Assembly (NCBI GenBank): GCA_034926225.1
Contig: JAYFRF010000001.1
Location: 124,001 to 188,000, forward strand
DNA from: JAAZKA01 sp034926225
GTDB taxonomy: Bacteria > Bacillota > Clostridia > Oscillospirales > QAMX01
Length of the DNA: 64,000 nucleotides
Direction of reading: 5' to 3'
The notes beneath the pieces are model-generated. The model was not told where the DNA came from. It was given only the letters and a program-made list of their open reading frames with translations, and made no database searches. Of this stretch, positions 1 through 9,031 are shown piece after piece. The position numbers and the translations under genes were made by a program. Positions within the stretch are counted from its first letter, which is position 1; the number at the start of each line of letters is the position of its first letter.

Positions 1-762
1 GGTGACAACGGCACCGAATGTCTCTATAATACCAACGTCCTCGGTCTTGCGCTCTATGCCGAGCACGGCTACAGCGAAAAGATCGACTACGAGAAGCTCA
101 AAAGCCGTTTTGAATTTATCACCGGCGCGCGCTACGATGATTTCCTCTCACTCGAGGGCTTAGATGATACGCCAGGTGTCGACGATACCGCCATGACCTC
201 CTACAATCCATCCAAGTTCCTGATGTGGCAGGATATCCTGACGGGGCTTTGCGACAAGAATATTGACGGTCTGCCTTTAGACGCGTATTACGCCGACCTT
301 GCCGAACGGTTAAAGCCCTGCTGCGAGCGTAACGGCGCGTATAACGATATGTTCCGGCTTTACTACCTTGTGGCCGACACGCTCGCAAAAAAGAGCGAGA
401 TGGGACTACGTATCACGAAAGCGTATCGCGCCGGCGACCGCGAGGAGCTTGCGCGCATCACCGAGCTTGAGCTTCCGGACCTTTCACGTCGTATGACGGT
501 TTTACGCGCCTGCCACAGAGAAAACTGGTTTGCCCTGTATAAGAGTCTCGGCTGGGATGTGATGGATATGCGTTATGGCTCCCTGCTCGCGCGCATCGAC
601 AGCGCTTCCTACGAACTCGGCCGGTACCTCGACGGCGATATGGAAAAGCTCGAGGAGCTCGGGGAGGAGCGGCTCGACTACGACGGTAAGCCTGGCATGA
701 TCAGCTATTTAAACTGGTTTGGCCGTACGGTTTCCGCTAGCCGCATCGCCCCTTACTGCTAA
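1..762 (+). CDS. GH20-like glycoside hydrolase, C-terminal part (5' end outside window)
   Basis: The reading frame is open from base 1 to a TAA at 762, giving 253 residues of a protein that begins before the window. The tail (ALYKSLGWDVMDMRYGSLLARID and the following LDGDMEKLEELGEERL stretch, residues about 178-222) is of the type seen at the C-terminus of GcnA-like GH20 exo-beta-N-acetylhexosaminidases. The catalytic barrel is not in view, so substrate cannot be judged. A second GH20 gene lies 2.2 kb downstream, which supports a hexosamine-glycan context. It ends in front of a hairpin shared with the convergent oxidoreductase gene. The family call is by recall of the C-terminal pattern, without catalytic motifs. 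Confidence 0.6.
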   Translation, partial: GDNGTECLYNTNVLGLALYAEHGYSEKIDYEKLKSRFEFITGARYDDFLSLEGLDDTPGVDDTAMTSYNPSKFLMWQDILTGLCDKNIDGLPLDAYYADLAERLKPCCERNGAYNDMFRLYYLVADTLAKKSEMGLRITKAYRAGDREELARITELELPDLSRRMTVLRACHRENWFALYKSLGWDVMDMRYGSLLARIDSASYELGRYLDGDMEKLEELGEERLDYDGKPGMISYLNWFGRTVSASRIAPYC

Positions 763-790
763 ACCTATACAATGCTTTTCCCAAATAATA

Positions 791-832
791 AAATGCTGCA
801 AAGTGGAAATATTCATCCGCTTTGCAGTATTT
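791..832. terminator. Bidirectional terminator hairpin
   Basis: A 16-base inverted repeat (AAATGCTGCAAAGTGG against CCGCTTTGCAGTATTT, two G-T wobbles) encloses a 10-base loop. It has A/T-rich flanks on both sides and lies between the convergent GH20-like and oxidoreductase genes, so it can serve both. Confidence 0.75.
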
Positions 833-896
833 AATTACGGTTCCCAGTATCCTGCGGAGCGCCATAACGCTCGTTTGAGCCGGGAATATACGCTTT

Positions 897-1979
897 TTAC
901 AGATTTACCTCCACCTCATGACCACACGCGGCCGAGCGTATGATGCCGTCGATGATTGCCTGATTGTAGATAATCTGACTGGTCGGAATCGGCGCGGGCT
1001 GCCCGTTTTTCACGGCATCTATAAAAGCGCGCACCTTGCATTCAAACAAATTCGCCTTCTCTTCCTTCTCAATCGGAACCGGCGTCGACGTCGGCTTGCC
1101 GAACACGTCATGATAAAGCGTTACTTCGCCGACGGTGCCGTCCCATGCGCCGCCCCACAGCTCGTAATGCGGCTGGCGCACCTTGAGCCCGGCGTCTTTC
1201 CCTAGGAACAGGAAGTCGCCCGTCGTATCCATATGCATCGCCCAGGACATACGGAAATCGAGCGTGATACCGCCCTCCAGACGCACGAACGCCGCCGAGA
1301 AATCATCGACGGAAAATCGTTCGCTTTCGGCGTAGTATTTCGGATTCTTGCCGAAATAATCGTAGGCCACAGCGGAGACGGTTAAAGGCTTCGGATAGCC
1401 GATCGAGTTCATCGCAAAATCCAGCGCATAACAGCCGATATCCGCGAGCGCGCCCACGCCGGCCTTGTCCTTATCGATGAAAGTGCGCCCCGGAATCCCG
1501 CGGCGGCGGCCACCGCCGGTCTGGACATAGTAGATATCGCCTAACGCGCCGGAGGACACGATATCATGTACCAGCTTGAAATTCGCGCCGTACCGAGGCT
1601 GGAAGCCTACGGAAACGATCTTGCCCGCCGCTTTTTCCGCTGCGACGATTTCCTTGGCCTGCTCCAGTGTAATTGTCATCGGCTTCTCGAGCAGCACATG
1701 CTTGCCGGACTGCAGCGCCGCGACCGCACAGACCGCATGCGTGGAATTGTATGTACAGACCGAAACCGCGTCGATATCGTCGCGCGCGCAAAGCTCGTCG
1801 CAGCTTTCGTAGGCGTCTGCCTTATCCCAGCCGAATTCATCGAGGAAAGCACGTGCCTTTCCCGGAACGATATCCGCGCCGGCAACGACTTCTACGTCTT
1901 CGAAGTTCTTATACGCGCGGGCATGGGAATGTGCGATGCCTCCTGTACCGATGATACCAATTCTCAACTTATCAGACAT
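897..1979 (-). CDS. Gfo/Idh/MocA family oxidoreductase
   Basis: This 360-residue protein is a NAD(P)-dependent sugar or polyol dehydrogenase-type enzyme. The N-terminal Rossmann domain has the nucleotide-binding GTGGIA at residues 11-16. The family's EKP motif is at 98-100 (LLEKPMT), where the lysine takes part in catalysis. The C-terminal substrate domain contains DIGCYALD; many family members have a histidine at the tyrosine position. The length is typical. The start is supported by GGAGGG just upstream and a good promoter. It is transcribed alone, divergently from the M55/GH20/GH3 operon, which suggests processing of a sugar released by those hydrolases. The actual substrate cannot be read from the sequence. 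Confidence 0.9.
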   Translation of the reverse strand: MSDKLRIGIIGTGGIAHSHARAYKNFEDVEVVAGADIVPGKARAFLDEFGWDKADAYESCDELCARDDIDAVSVCTYNSTHAVCAVAALQSGKHVLLEKPMTITLEQAKEIVAAEKAAGKIVSVGFQPRYGANFKLVHDIVSSGALGDIYYVQTGGGRRRGIPGRTFIDKDKAGVGALADIGCYALDFAMNSIGYPKPLTVSAVAYDYFGKNPKYYAESERFSVDDFSAAFVRLEGGITLDFRMSWAMHMDTTGDFLFLGKDAGLKVRQPHYELWGGAWDGTVGEVTLYHDVFGKPTSTPVPIEKEEKANLFECKVRAFIDAVKNGQPAPIPTSQIIYNQAIIDGIIRSAACGHEVEVNL

Positions 1980-2024
1980 TCATAAACCCTCCACACTTAC
2001 GTTTTATCGGAATTTTCGTTTTGT

Positions 2025-2053
2025 ATTATATCACTCCTATGTGGAAGATGCAA
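2025..2053 (-). promoter_or_regulatory. Promoter of the Gfo/Idh/MocA gene
   Basis: Reading the reverse strand, TTGCAT is followed after 17 bases by a perfect TATAAT. It sits about 45 bases before the start codon and back-to-back with the forward promoter at 2062-2090. Confidence 0.75.
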
Positions 2054-2061
2054 CTAAATTC

Positions 2062-2090
2062 TTGTATTTTCACAAAAGCCATGATATAAT
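2062..2090 (+). promoter_or_regulatory. Promoter of the M55-GH20-GH3-recQ operon
   Basis: TTGTAT, 17-base spacer, TATAAT. The start codon follows about 48 bases downstream of the -10 box with a GGAGG ribosome site. Only 8 bases separate this -35 box from that of the divergent oxidoreductase promoter, so one regulator bound between them could affect both. Confidence 0.75.
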
Positions 2091-2137
2091 GAGCCAAGCA
2101 CACGGATGATCGATTAAAAATTCCGGAGGTATTCACG

Positions 2138-2974
2138 ATGAAGGTTTTCATACATACCGATATTGAAGGCGTCGCGGGTGTCGTTGAATGGGATCCGCGT
2201 TCAAGCCGTTATACGGACATCGAGAAGTTCGAGAAGCGGCGTGTGATCTCCCGGTTGCTGACAGGAGAAGTCAACGCCGCCATTCGCGCGGCATTCGACG
2301 AGGGCGCGGATACCGTCTATGTCAGTGATAATCATGGCGACTGTAAAACGATCGATCTGGAAAGCCTGGATCCGCGTGCCGAGCTTATGCAGGGAATGGC
2401 TAACCTCCAGCCGTCATGGGTGCCCTGCCTTGACGAAAGCTTTGACTGCGTGGTCGCCGTCGGGATGCACGCGATGGCCGGTTCGAAATACGCGAGTCTC
2501 CCCCACTCCTGCTGGCATATCAACGGCGACGCTATCCGCTTGTCGGAAGCAACGATGTGCGCGGCGCTTGCCGGCACTTTCGGCGTGCCGTTTGTTTTTG
2601 CTTCCGGCGACCAGACGATTACGGCGGAGATCCGCGAGAAGATTCCGAACTGTGAGACGGCGGTTGTAAAAACAGCCCTGTCGCCTTACTTTGCCCGAAG
2701 CGTCCACCCGTCGGTCGCGCAGACGCGTATCTATGAGGGTGTCAGGCTTGGCATCGCGAACCGTCACGCCATCGCGCCTTTTGTCATCCCCGGCCCGCCG
2801 TACCGCGTCGCGGCGTCGGACCGCGACCCGGAGGTGCTCATCAGCCCGCCGATGGAAGGCGACGATTTCTTCAAGCTTGTCCACGACTACCTGAATACCT
2901 TTCCATGGAACGCCTTTGGCTGTCAGGATGTTGCCAATAAGGTTATCGACCTCAGCCCCTATACAAAGAAGTAA
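2138..2974 (+). CDS. M55 family D-aminopeptidase (DppA-like)
   Basis: This 278-residue protein matches zinc-dependent M55 peptidases, which cleave D-amino-acid peptides such as D-Ala-D-Ala in peptidoglycan turnover. The start HTDIEGVAGV carries the zinc ligands D8 and E10; further candidate ligands are H66 (SDNHGD) and H111 (GMHAMAG), the same order as DppA. Length is normal and no signal peptide is seen, so it is probably cytosolic. The start follows GGAGG by 8 bases. It is first in an operon with a GH20 gene 16 bases downstream, which suggests joint handling of N-acetylglucosamine-containing material such as muropeptides. That link is an inference. Confidence 0.9.
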   Translation: MKVFIHTDIEGVAGVVEWDPRSSRYTDIEKFEKRRVISRLLTGEVNAAIRAAFDEGADTVYVSDNHGDCKTIDLESLDPRAELMQGMANLQPSWVPCLDESFDCVVAVGMHAMAGSKYASLPHSCWHINGDAIRLSEATMCAALAGTFGVPFVFASGDQTITAEIREKIPNCETAVVKTALSPYFARSVHPSVAQTRIYEGVRLGIANRHAIAPFVIPGPPYRVAASDRDPEVLISPPMEGDDFFKLVHDYLNTFPWNAFGCQDVANKVIDLSPYTKK

Positions 2975-2990
2975 CAGGAGGAATAGCTTT

Positions 2991-4877
2991 ATGCCTCTCG
3001 GTACCGTTCGTGCCGTGCAAATCGATCTTGCTCGGCAGATTGAAACGCTTCCCACTGTTTTTCGCTATTTAGACATCGCGGCAAAAGCGGGCTTTAATAC
3101 GATTGTACTGTACCTCGAGGACCGTATTAAAACGCCCTCTTATCCCTATGCCGCCGACGTTGAAAGCTATTCCGAAGCCGATATTCGTACCATGGTTGCT
3201 TATGCCAACGAGCGGGGCTTATCGCTGATACCGGTCGTCTCCAATCTTGGGCATACGGAACGCTTCCTGCGTCATGCGCCACTTTCCCACCTTGCCGAAC
3301 GCCGCGGCGCCATCGCCGGACGCTTTGCTGCCGCCGGAAATACAGCCTACAATGCGGTTTGCCCCTCGCTTGAAGAAACCTACGCCTTCTTTGACCGTTA
3401 TATCGCGGAGGTTGCCGCTCTTTTCCCCTCTCCTTATTTTCACGTGGGCTTAGATGAGATTTTCGATATGGGTTACTGCAAGTTTTGCCGTCCCATTGTC
3501 GAAAAGAATGGGCTATCCACCCTTTTCACCGCACATATTCTGCATACGCATGCGCTGTTGTCCTCCCTCGGCAAAACGATGATGATGTGGGACGACATGT
3601 TCGAGGAATGCCCTCAGTCTTTAACCGAGCTGCCGCGCGACGTCGTCCTGTGCGCCTGGTATTACGGCTATATTGACCGCCGTCCCGACGGACACTTTAA
3701 CAACCGCCGCCGGGAAGATGCCTTCGCCGTTTACGATCGCCTCGGCATCACCTACCTTGCCTCCACCTGTGCCGATGTTACAAACGTCGAAAGCTTTACG
3801 CGTTACGCTTCCATGCACAATCCGGCCGGCATGTTTCTTACGACTTGGGAAATGGCGCGTGAGCAGCTGCTCTGTCTGCACCCGCTTATTGCCGAGGCTG
3901 GTCTTCTCTGGCAAGGCGTTGACTCAGACGATCCATATCGGCGGCTTTGCCATGCCGTTTCTTTAGTGACAGACTGTGATGACAACTTTGCGCACTTCGC
4001 CGCCGCCGCGCTGACACTGCCTTCGAATGCATACGGCGTTCAGGGGCTTTCGCATTCCATCGAGCTGCCAAACGCCAATTTCCAGCGTTATGACGCACAG
4101 CGTCAGATGCTGCTATCCGCTCTTGAGCCGTATACCGGCGATTATGCGGTCGCTATCCGCTATCGCCTCCTGCTTCCGTTTCTTTGCGACAAGCTGCATG
4201 GACTTGCGTATACTCTATGGGAACACCGTTCCGGCGAGCGTCAATGCGACACCGAACTGCTCTCGCAGGCGTTCGACGAATTGCGGGACGCTTTCGGCCG
4301 CCTTTATCAGGAGCAGAAAGCTTTATGGGCCAAACACCGCATCGGACTGCCCTCTCCGGCGCTCGACGCGCAGTATGAGAGCTACGATGCTGAGTGTGTC
4401 ACGCTTGCCTCCCTTGCGCGATCGGCTTCGTTCGGCGAAATCGGGCGCTTAGACGTCCGCTTCTTCCTGTCGGATCAGCATGGCGCGCCGAAAACCTGCA
4501 TTTCCCTTCATCACATCGACGGCGGCACAAAGATCGTCGCGGAAGGCAGCTACAAGGCCGCCGATCTGGAACAGACCTACTTTACACGTGCCTTCGTATT
4601 GCCGCGTGAAACGCTTCCGGCAGCTGTGACGCTCTCTGTATCCGGCTACGGCGGTACCGGCTTTGCCTTTGTCGACGCTGTGACACAGGAAGGTCGATTC
4701 ATTCCCTACGGCATTGCCGCTGCGGCTGGACAAGTCGATCATCCGACCAATTTGTTGATCGACGATATGCGTCCGGCATACCTCGGCGAGACAGAGGTGC
4801 AGCGCGCTTTCCTTTACCCTTCGCTTGCAACACGGGAGAGCCGCGTTTGCGTACAGCTTTATAAAACCGTTGACTGA
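2991..4877 (+). CDS. GH20 beta-N-acetylhexosaminidase family enzyme
   Basis: A 628-residue protein with a GH20 catalytic barrel. The acid/base pair typical of the family, D155-E156, lies in HVGLDEIFD; in GH20 the Asp-Glu pair supports substrate-assisted hydrolysis using the N-acetyl group. The N-terminus goes directly into the barrel (RAVQIDLAR...), and the C-terminal 200 residues form a helical plus beta-rich part as in GcnA-like members. No signal peptide, so a cytosolic exo-enzyme is likely. The ATG at 2991 is preferred over an upstream in-frame start because AGGAGG lies 9 bases before it. It is co-transcribed between the M55 peptidase and GH3 genes. Confidence 0.85.
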   Translation: MPLGTVRAVQIDLARQIETLPTVFRYLDIAAKAGFNTIVLYLEDRIKTPSYPYAADVESYSEADIRTMVAYANERGLSLIPVVSNLGHTERFLRHAPLSHLAERRGAIAGRFAAAGNTAYNAVCPSLEETYAFFDRYIAEVAALFPSPYFHVGLDEIFDMGYCKFCRPIVEKNGLSTLFTAHILHTHALLSSLGKTMMMWDDMFEECPQSLTELPRDVVLCAWYYGYIDRRPDGHFNNRRREDAFAVYDRLGITYLASTCADVTNVESFTRYASMHNPAGMFLTTWEMAREQLLCLHPLIAEAGLLWQGVDSDDPYRRLCHAVSLVTDCDDNFAHFAAAALTLPSNAYGVQGLSHSIELPNANFQRYDAQRQMLLSALEPYTGDYAVAIRYRLLLPFLCDKLHGLAYTLWEHRSGERQCDTELLSQAFDELRDAFGRLYQEQKALWAKHRIGLPSPALDAQYESYDAECVTLASLARSASFGEIGRLDVRFFLSDQHGAPKTCISLHHIDGGTKIVAEGSYKAADLEQTYFTRAFVLPRETLPAAVTLSVSGYGGTGFAFVDAVTQEGRFIPYGIAAAAGQVDHPTNLLIDDMRPAYLGETEVQRAFLYPSLATRESRVCVQLYKTVD

Positions 4878-4903
4878 AATTGCGTTCTAAGGAGAAAAAG
4901 AGT

Positions 4904-7117
4904 ATGCCGTATATCTATCAGGACGCCGTATATACACCCGAGGAACGGGTCGCGGATCTATTGCCACGTATGACGCTGGATGAAAAGCTGCAACAAATGC
5001 GTCTTTTCTGTAATCCCGGCGCGTTTTTCCCGGAGTATCAGTTCTCCGAAGAAAAGCTCCTGCCCCATCTGTCCCGCTGCGGTGCGATCTACTGCACAGA
5101 TTCTCCCCCCGCGCAGTTTATCAATGCCATGCAAGACTATTTTCTGCATAAAACACGCCTCGGGATCCCCGTCGCCGTCCATTCCGAGTCCCTTCACGGC
5201 GCGATGCATCGGGACGCTACCGTCTTTCCTCAGGCGCTAGGTCTCGGCGCGACGCGCAACCCCGACTTAATCACTGAAATGGCCGATATCATCGGTATGG
5301 AAGTGCATGCCGCCGGCGTACGTCAAACCTACGCGCCTAATCTTGACCTCTCCCGCGATCCGCGTTGGGGACGTGTCGAGGAAAACTACGGCGAGGATCC
5401 CTACCTGACTTCCCGCCTTGGCGTCGCTTACATAAAAGCCCTCCAGAGCCATGGGATCGCCGCCTCTCCTAAGCATTACGTTGCTCACGGCACACCTGAA
5501 AGCGGTGTTAACATCGGCCCCGTTCACGCAGGCGAGCGGGAGCTGCGGGAAACACTTGCCGTTCCCTTCGAAAAAGCGTTTACAGAGGCCGGCGCGCTTT
5601 CGGTGATGCCGGCATACTCCGAGCTGGACGGTGTGCCGGTTCATGCGTCGTATTTTCTGATGACAAAACTTTTGCGCGAGGAGTTCGGTTTTCAGGGGCA
5701 TGCCGTCTCTGACTTCGGCGCGATCAGCATGCTTCGCGGTGTCCATCATGTGGCGGAAGACGCCAAAACCGCCGGGCTCATGGCGCTCAGAGCCGGCATC
5801 GACGTAGAAGCGCCCGCGCCTTTTGGTTTTGCTGACTGCTTAAAGCAGGCGGTCGAATCGGGCGAGGTTCCGATGGCGCTCATCGATCAGGCCGTTTCAC
5901 GTGTTCTTTACGTCAAATTCAAAACCGGCTTATTCGAAGACCCCTACGTTCCCTTGGATGCCGCTGCGCGGATGCATACACCGAAAGCGATCGACTGCGC
6001 ACGCCGCGTCGCTTGTGAAACCGCCGTCCTGCTGAAAAACGACGGCCTTCTTCCGCTGCCTTCCGCTCCCGGTAAGGTTGCCGTCATCGGCCCGAACGCC
6101 GCTTATACGCAGCTTGGCGATTATACCCTTCATGAATGCGCTCTGCGCGGTGTCAGCGTGAAGCAGGCCTTCGAGGAACGTCTCCGCGTTGAAAATGTCT
6201 TATACTCACGGGGCAGCCATATTGCTTTTGAGAATCCCGCCCTTCTTGCCGAAGCCGTGGAAAAGGCCAAAGCCGCCGATGTCGCCGTGGTTGTCCTTGG
6301 AGACAATTCCTCCTATTACCACGAAAAATGGGGCGACGACGATACCGGCCGTCCGCCCGTCGTCACCTGCGGCGAGGGTTACGACATTACCGATCTCGAT
6401 CTTCCCGCCGCGCAGGAGCGGCTTCTGGAAGCGGTTTATGCCACCGGCACTCCCGTCGTGCTCGTACTGATGTCTGGACGCCCACACTCGATCGTCTGGG
6501 CGAAAGCACATATCCCCGCGATTCTCGAGGCATGGTATCCCGGTGAGCAGGGCGGTTATGCCATCGCCGATCTGTTGTTCGGCGACGTAAACCCGTCCGG
6601 AAAGCTTCCTATCTCCATTCCGCAGTCGGTCGGACACATCCCCTGCTACTACAACCGCAAGGTATCCGCTTTCAATATCTATAAACTTCCCGGCACCTCC
6701 GAGGTTCCCGGGCGCGATTACGTCTTTTCCTCCCCCGAACCGCTCTACCCCTTCGGCTATGGGCTATCCTATACGACCTTTTCCTACGCAAACCTCACCG
6801 TCACGCCCGACACTGTCACGCCTTCCGGTACCGTTACCGTCACGGTTGACGTTACCAATACGGGTGGCCGCGCGGGAAAAGAAACGGTGGAGCTGTATCT
6901 GCGCGACCGCGTCTGCCGGATAACGCCCTTCGTGCGGCGCTTACGCGGGTTTACCAAGCTGACACTTTCTCCCGGCGAAACAAAAACCGCCGTTTTTACC
7001 TTAAGCTTTGAGGATTTCGCCTTTATTAACGAACAAATGCTCCGTGAAGTCGAACCGGGCGTTTTTGACGTCGAAATTGCCGCTTTAAAGGACTCCTTCA
7101 CTGTCATCCATGGATAA
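4904..7117 (+). CDS. GH3 beta-glycosidase (beta-xylosidase/beta-glucosidase type)
   Basis: A 737-residue GH3 enzyme. The first domain contains APNLDLSRDPRWGR and the family nucleophile motif AVSDFGAI with D270. An alpha/beta sandwich domain follows, then a fibronectin type III-like domain at about 635-715 (VTVDVTNTGGRAGKETVELY). This is the full architecture of beta-glucosidases and beta-xylosidases. No export signal is seen. The ATG at 4904 follows AAGGAG; the upstream in-frame start lacks a site. The gene follows GH20 by 26 bases and overlaps recQ by 8. Substrate (xylo-, gluco- or N-acetylglucosaminide) cannot be fixed from motifs alone. Confidence 0.92.
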   Translation: MPYIYQDAVYTPEERVADLLPRMTLDEKLQQMRLFCNPGAFFPEYQFSEEKLLPHLSRCGAIYCTDSPPAQFINAMQDYFLHKTRLGIPVAVHSESLHGAMHRDATVFPQALGLGATRNPDLITEMADIIGMEVHAAGVRQTYAPNLDLSRDPRWGRVEENYGEDPYLTSRLGVAYIKALQSHGIAASPKHYVAHGTPESGVNIGPVHAGERELRETLAVPFEKAFTEAGALSVMPAYSELDGVPVHASYFLMTKLLREEFGFQGHAVSDFGAISMLRGVHHVAEDAKTAGLMALRAGIDVEAPAPFGFADCLKQAVESGEVPMALIDQAVSRVLYVKFKTGLFEDPYVPLDAAARMHTPKAIDCARRVACETAVLLKNDGLLPLPSAPGKVAVIGPNAAYTQLGDYTLHECALRGVSVKQAFEERLRVENVLYSRGSHIAFENPALLAEAVEKAKAADVAVVVLGDNSSYYHEKWGDDDTGRPPVVTCGEGYDITDLDLPAAQERLLEAVYATGTPVVLVLMSGRPHSIVWAKAHIPAILEAWYPGEQGGYAIADLLFGDVNPSGKLPISIPQSVGHIPCYYNRKVSAFNIYKLPGTSEVPGRDYVFSSPEPLYPFGYGLSYTTFSYANLTVTPDTVTPSGTVTVTVDVTNTGGRAGKETVELYLRDRVCRITPFVRRLRGFTKLTLSPGETKTAVFTLSFEDFAFINEQMLREVEPGVFDVEIAALKDSFTVIHG

Positions 7118-8942
7118 TCAGGAGGTTCTGCGCCGCTTTTTCGGTCACGCTGCCTTCCGAGAGGGACAGGAGGAAATCGTCAGCGCCCTTATATCCGGCC
7201 ATGACGTTTTCGGCGTCATGCCCACTGGTGCCGGGAAGTCGATCTGTTATCAGATACCGGCCTTACAGCTTCCCGGTGTCACCATCGTCGTCTCGCCGCT
7301 GATCTCCCTGATGAAGGATCAGGTCGAATCCCTCCTCCAATGCGGCGTTCCGGCGGCCTTCCTCAACAGCTCTATGAGCGGTCCGGAGTTCTCCGAAACT
7401 CTTTCCGACGCGAAATACGGCGCCTATAAGCTACTTTATGTCGCGCCGGAGCGCCTTCTCACGGACAGCTTCCTCGCTTTCTCCGCATCCATGCCTATCT
7501 CCATGGTCGCCGTCGATGAAGCGCACTGTGTTTCTCAGTGGGGACAGGATTTTCGCCCCGGCTACTTAAAAATCGTGGATTACATCGATCGTCTTCCCCA
7601 CCGCCCCGTCGTCGCCGCCTTTACCGCCACGGCAACACGCGCGGTCCGCGACGACGTAGTGCGGCTGCTGCGGCTGCAAGATCCCTTTACGCTTGTCACA
7701 GGCTTCGACCGCTCCAATCTGCGTTTTGAAACCCAGCAGCCATGCGATAAGTACACGGCTTGTATCTCTATTCTGCGCGCTTATCCCGAACAAAGCGGCA
7801 TCATCTACTGCGCCACGCGCAAGACCACCGACGAGCTTGCCTCGCGTCTGCTGGACGACGACTTTTCCGTAACGCGTTATCATGCCGGACTCTCCGATGA
7901 AGAACGGCGGCGCAATCAAGAGGACTTTGCGAGCGACCGCCGCTTGATCGTTGTCGCCACCAACGCCTTCGGCATGGGGATCGACAAGTCCAATGTCCGC
8001 TTTGTTATCCACTACAACATGCCTAAAAACCTGGAAAGCTATTATCAGGAAGCCGGCCGCGCGGGACGCGACGGCGAGTCCTCCGTCTGCACACTGCTCT
8101 ACGGCGCGCAGGATGTCGGCACCTGCCAGTGGTTCATCGAGCATTCCTCGGACAACGCCGAGCTTGACGACCGCACCCGTGAACTCATCCGCCAGCGTGA
8201 TCTCATCCGTCTGCGGCAGATGAAGGATTACGCAACGACCACGGACTGCCTGCGTGCCAGTATTTTACGTTACTTCGGCGATGACGCACCCGACGGATGC
8301 GGTAACTGCTCCAACTGTCTGACCGATTACACCCTCGCTGATATCACCGTCGATGCACAGAAAATTCTCTCCTGCGTATACCGTCTCCGCGAGCGTCACC
8401 AGAGCGCCGGCGCCAGTCTGACCGCTCAAATTCTCCGTGGCAGCCGCAGCAAGCGTATCGCCGATAACTGCTACAACACCCTATCCACCTACGGCATCAT
8501 GCGCGACGTCTCCACCGTAAAAATCCGCATAATCATCGACGAACTCCTACGTCGCGGATACCTTGAAACCACGGAGGACTCCCTGCCCGTGCTTAAGCTC
8601 ACTGCCGCGTCGAAGGATATTCTGCATGGCTATAAAAAGCTCTCGATGAAGGTACTCGCCACGCCAAATCCCACCCGGACGAAGCCCGTCATAACCGTCC
8701 TCACCGACAAACCATCCTCCGAGGAAGATTCCATGTTCCGCAAACTCCGCCTTCTGCGCGCCGTAATCGCACAGAGCGAACAGGTGCCGCCGTATGTCGT
8801 CTTCTCCGACGCAACCCTGCGTGTTATGGCAAAGGCGCGGCCTACCACGCCGGACGAGTTTCTGGAAATTCCCGGCGTCGGGCAGAAGAAGCTGGAACGG
8901 TATGGCGAACGGTTTATGCTTTTGATCAAGATGAATACTTAA
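7110..8942 (+). CDS. recQ: ATP-dependent DNA helicase RecQ
   Basis: A 610-residue RecQ helicase, which unwinds DNA 3'-5' in recombination and fork repair. Walker A is PTGAGKS (about 37-43), the DEAH box starts at D136, and the aromatic-rich loop reads SQWGQDFRPGY. The zinc-binding domain has a cysteine set ending in CGNCSNC near residue 395. A winged helix and a C-terminal HRDC domain (about 535-610, EIPGVGQKKLERYGERF) complete the architecture. The ATG lies inside the last codons of the GH3 gene, with an 8-base overlap, so a repair helicase is translationally coupled to a glycosidase operon. Confidence 0.97.
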   Translation: MDNQEVLRRFFGHAAFREGQEEIVSALISGHDVFGVMPTGAGKSICYQIPALQLPGVTIVVSPLISLMKDQVESLLQCGVPAAFLNSSMSGPEFSETLSDAKYGAYKLLYVAPERLLTDSFLAFSASMPISMVAVDEAHCVSQWGQDFRPGYLKIVDYIDRLPHRPVVAAFTATATRAVRDDVVRLLRLQDPFTLVTGFDRSNLRFETQQPCDKYTACISILRAYPEQSGIIYCATRKTTDELASRLLDDDFSVTRYHAGLSDEERRRNQEDFASDRRLIVVATNAFGMGIDKSNVRFVIHYNMPKNLESYYQEAGRAGRDGESSVCTLLYGAQDVGTCQWFIEHSSDNAELDDRTRELIRQRDLIRLRQMKDYATTTDCLRASILRYFGDDAPDGCGNCSNCLTDYTLADITVDAQKILSCVYRLRERHQSAGASLTAQILRGSRSKRIADNCYNTLSTYGIMRDVSTVKIRIIIDELLRRGYLETTEDSLPVLKLTAASKDILHGYKKLSMKVLATPNPTRTKPVITVLTDKPSSEEDSMFRKLRLLRAVIAQSEQVPPYVVFSDATLRVMAKARPTTPDEFLEIPGVGQKKLERYGERFMLLIKMNT

Positions 8943-8961
8943 AGGAACATAAGTGATAAAA

Positions 8962-9004
8962 ACGCGCTGCGATTTCCGTTCTTAATGGCGATCGCAGCGC
9001 ATTT
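8962..9004. terminator. Bidirectional terminator after recQ
   Basis: GCGCTGCGAT and ATCGCAGCGC form a perfect 10-bp stem around a 17-base loop. It is flanked by AAAA on the left and TTTT on the right, as expected for a terminator shared by two convergent genes. Confidence 0.85.
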
Positions 9005-9031
9005 TATATTATCAAGGCGCTTGCCCGTTGC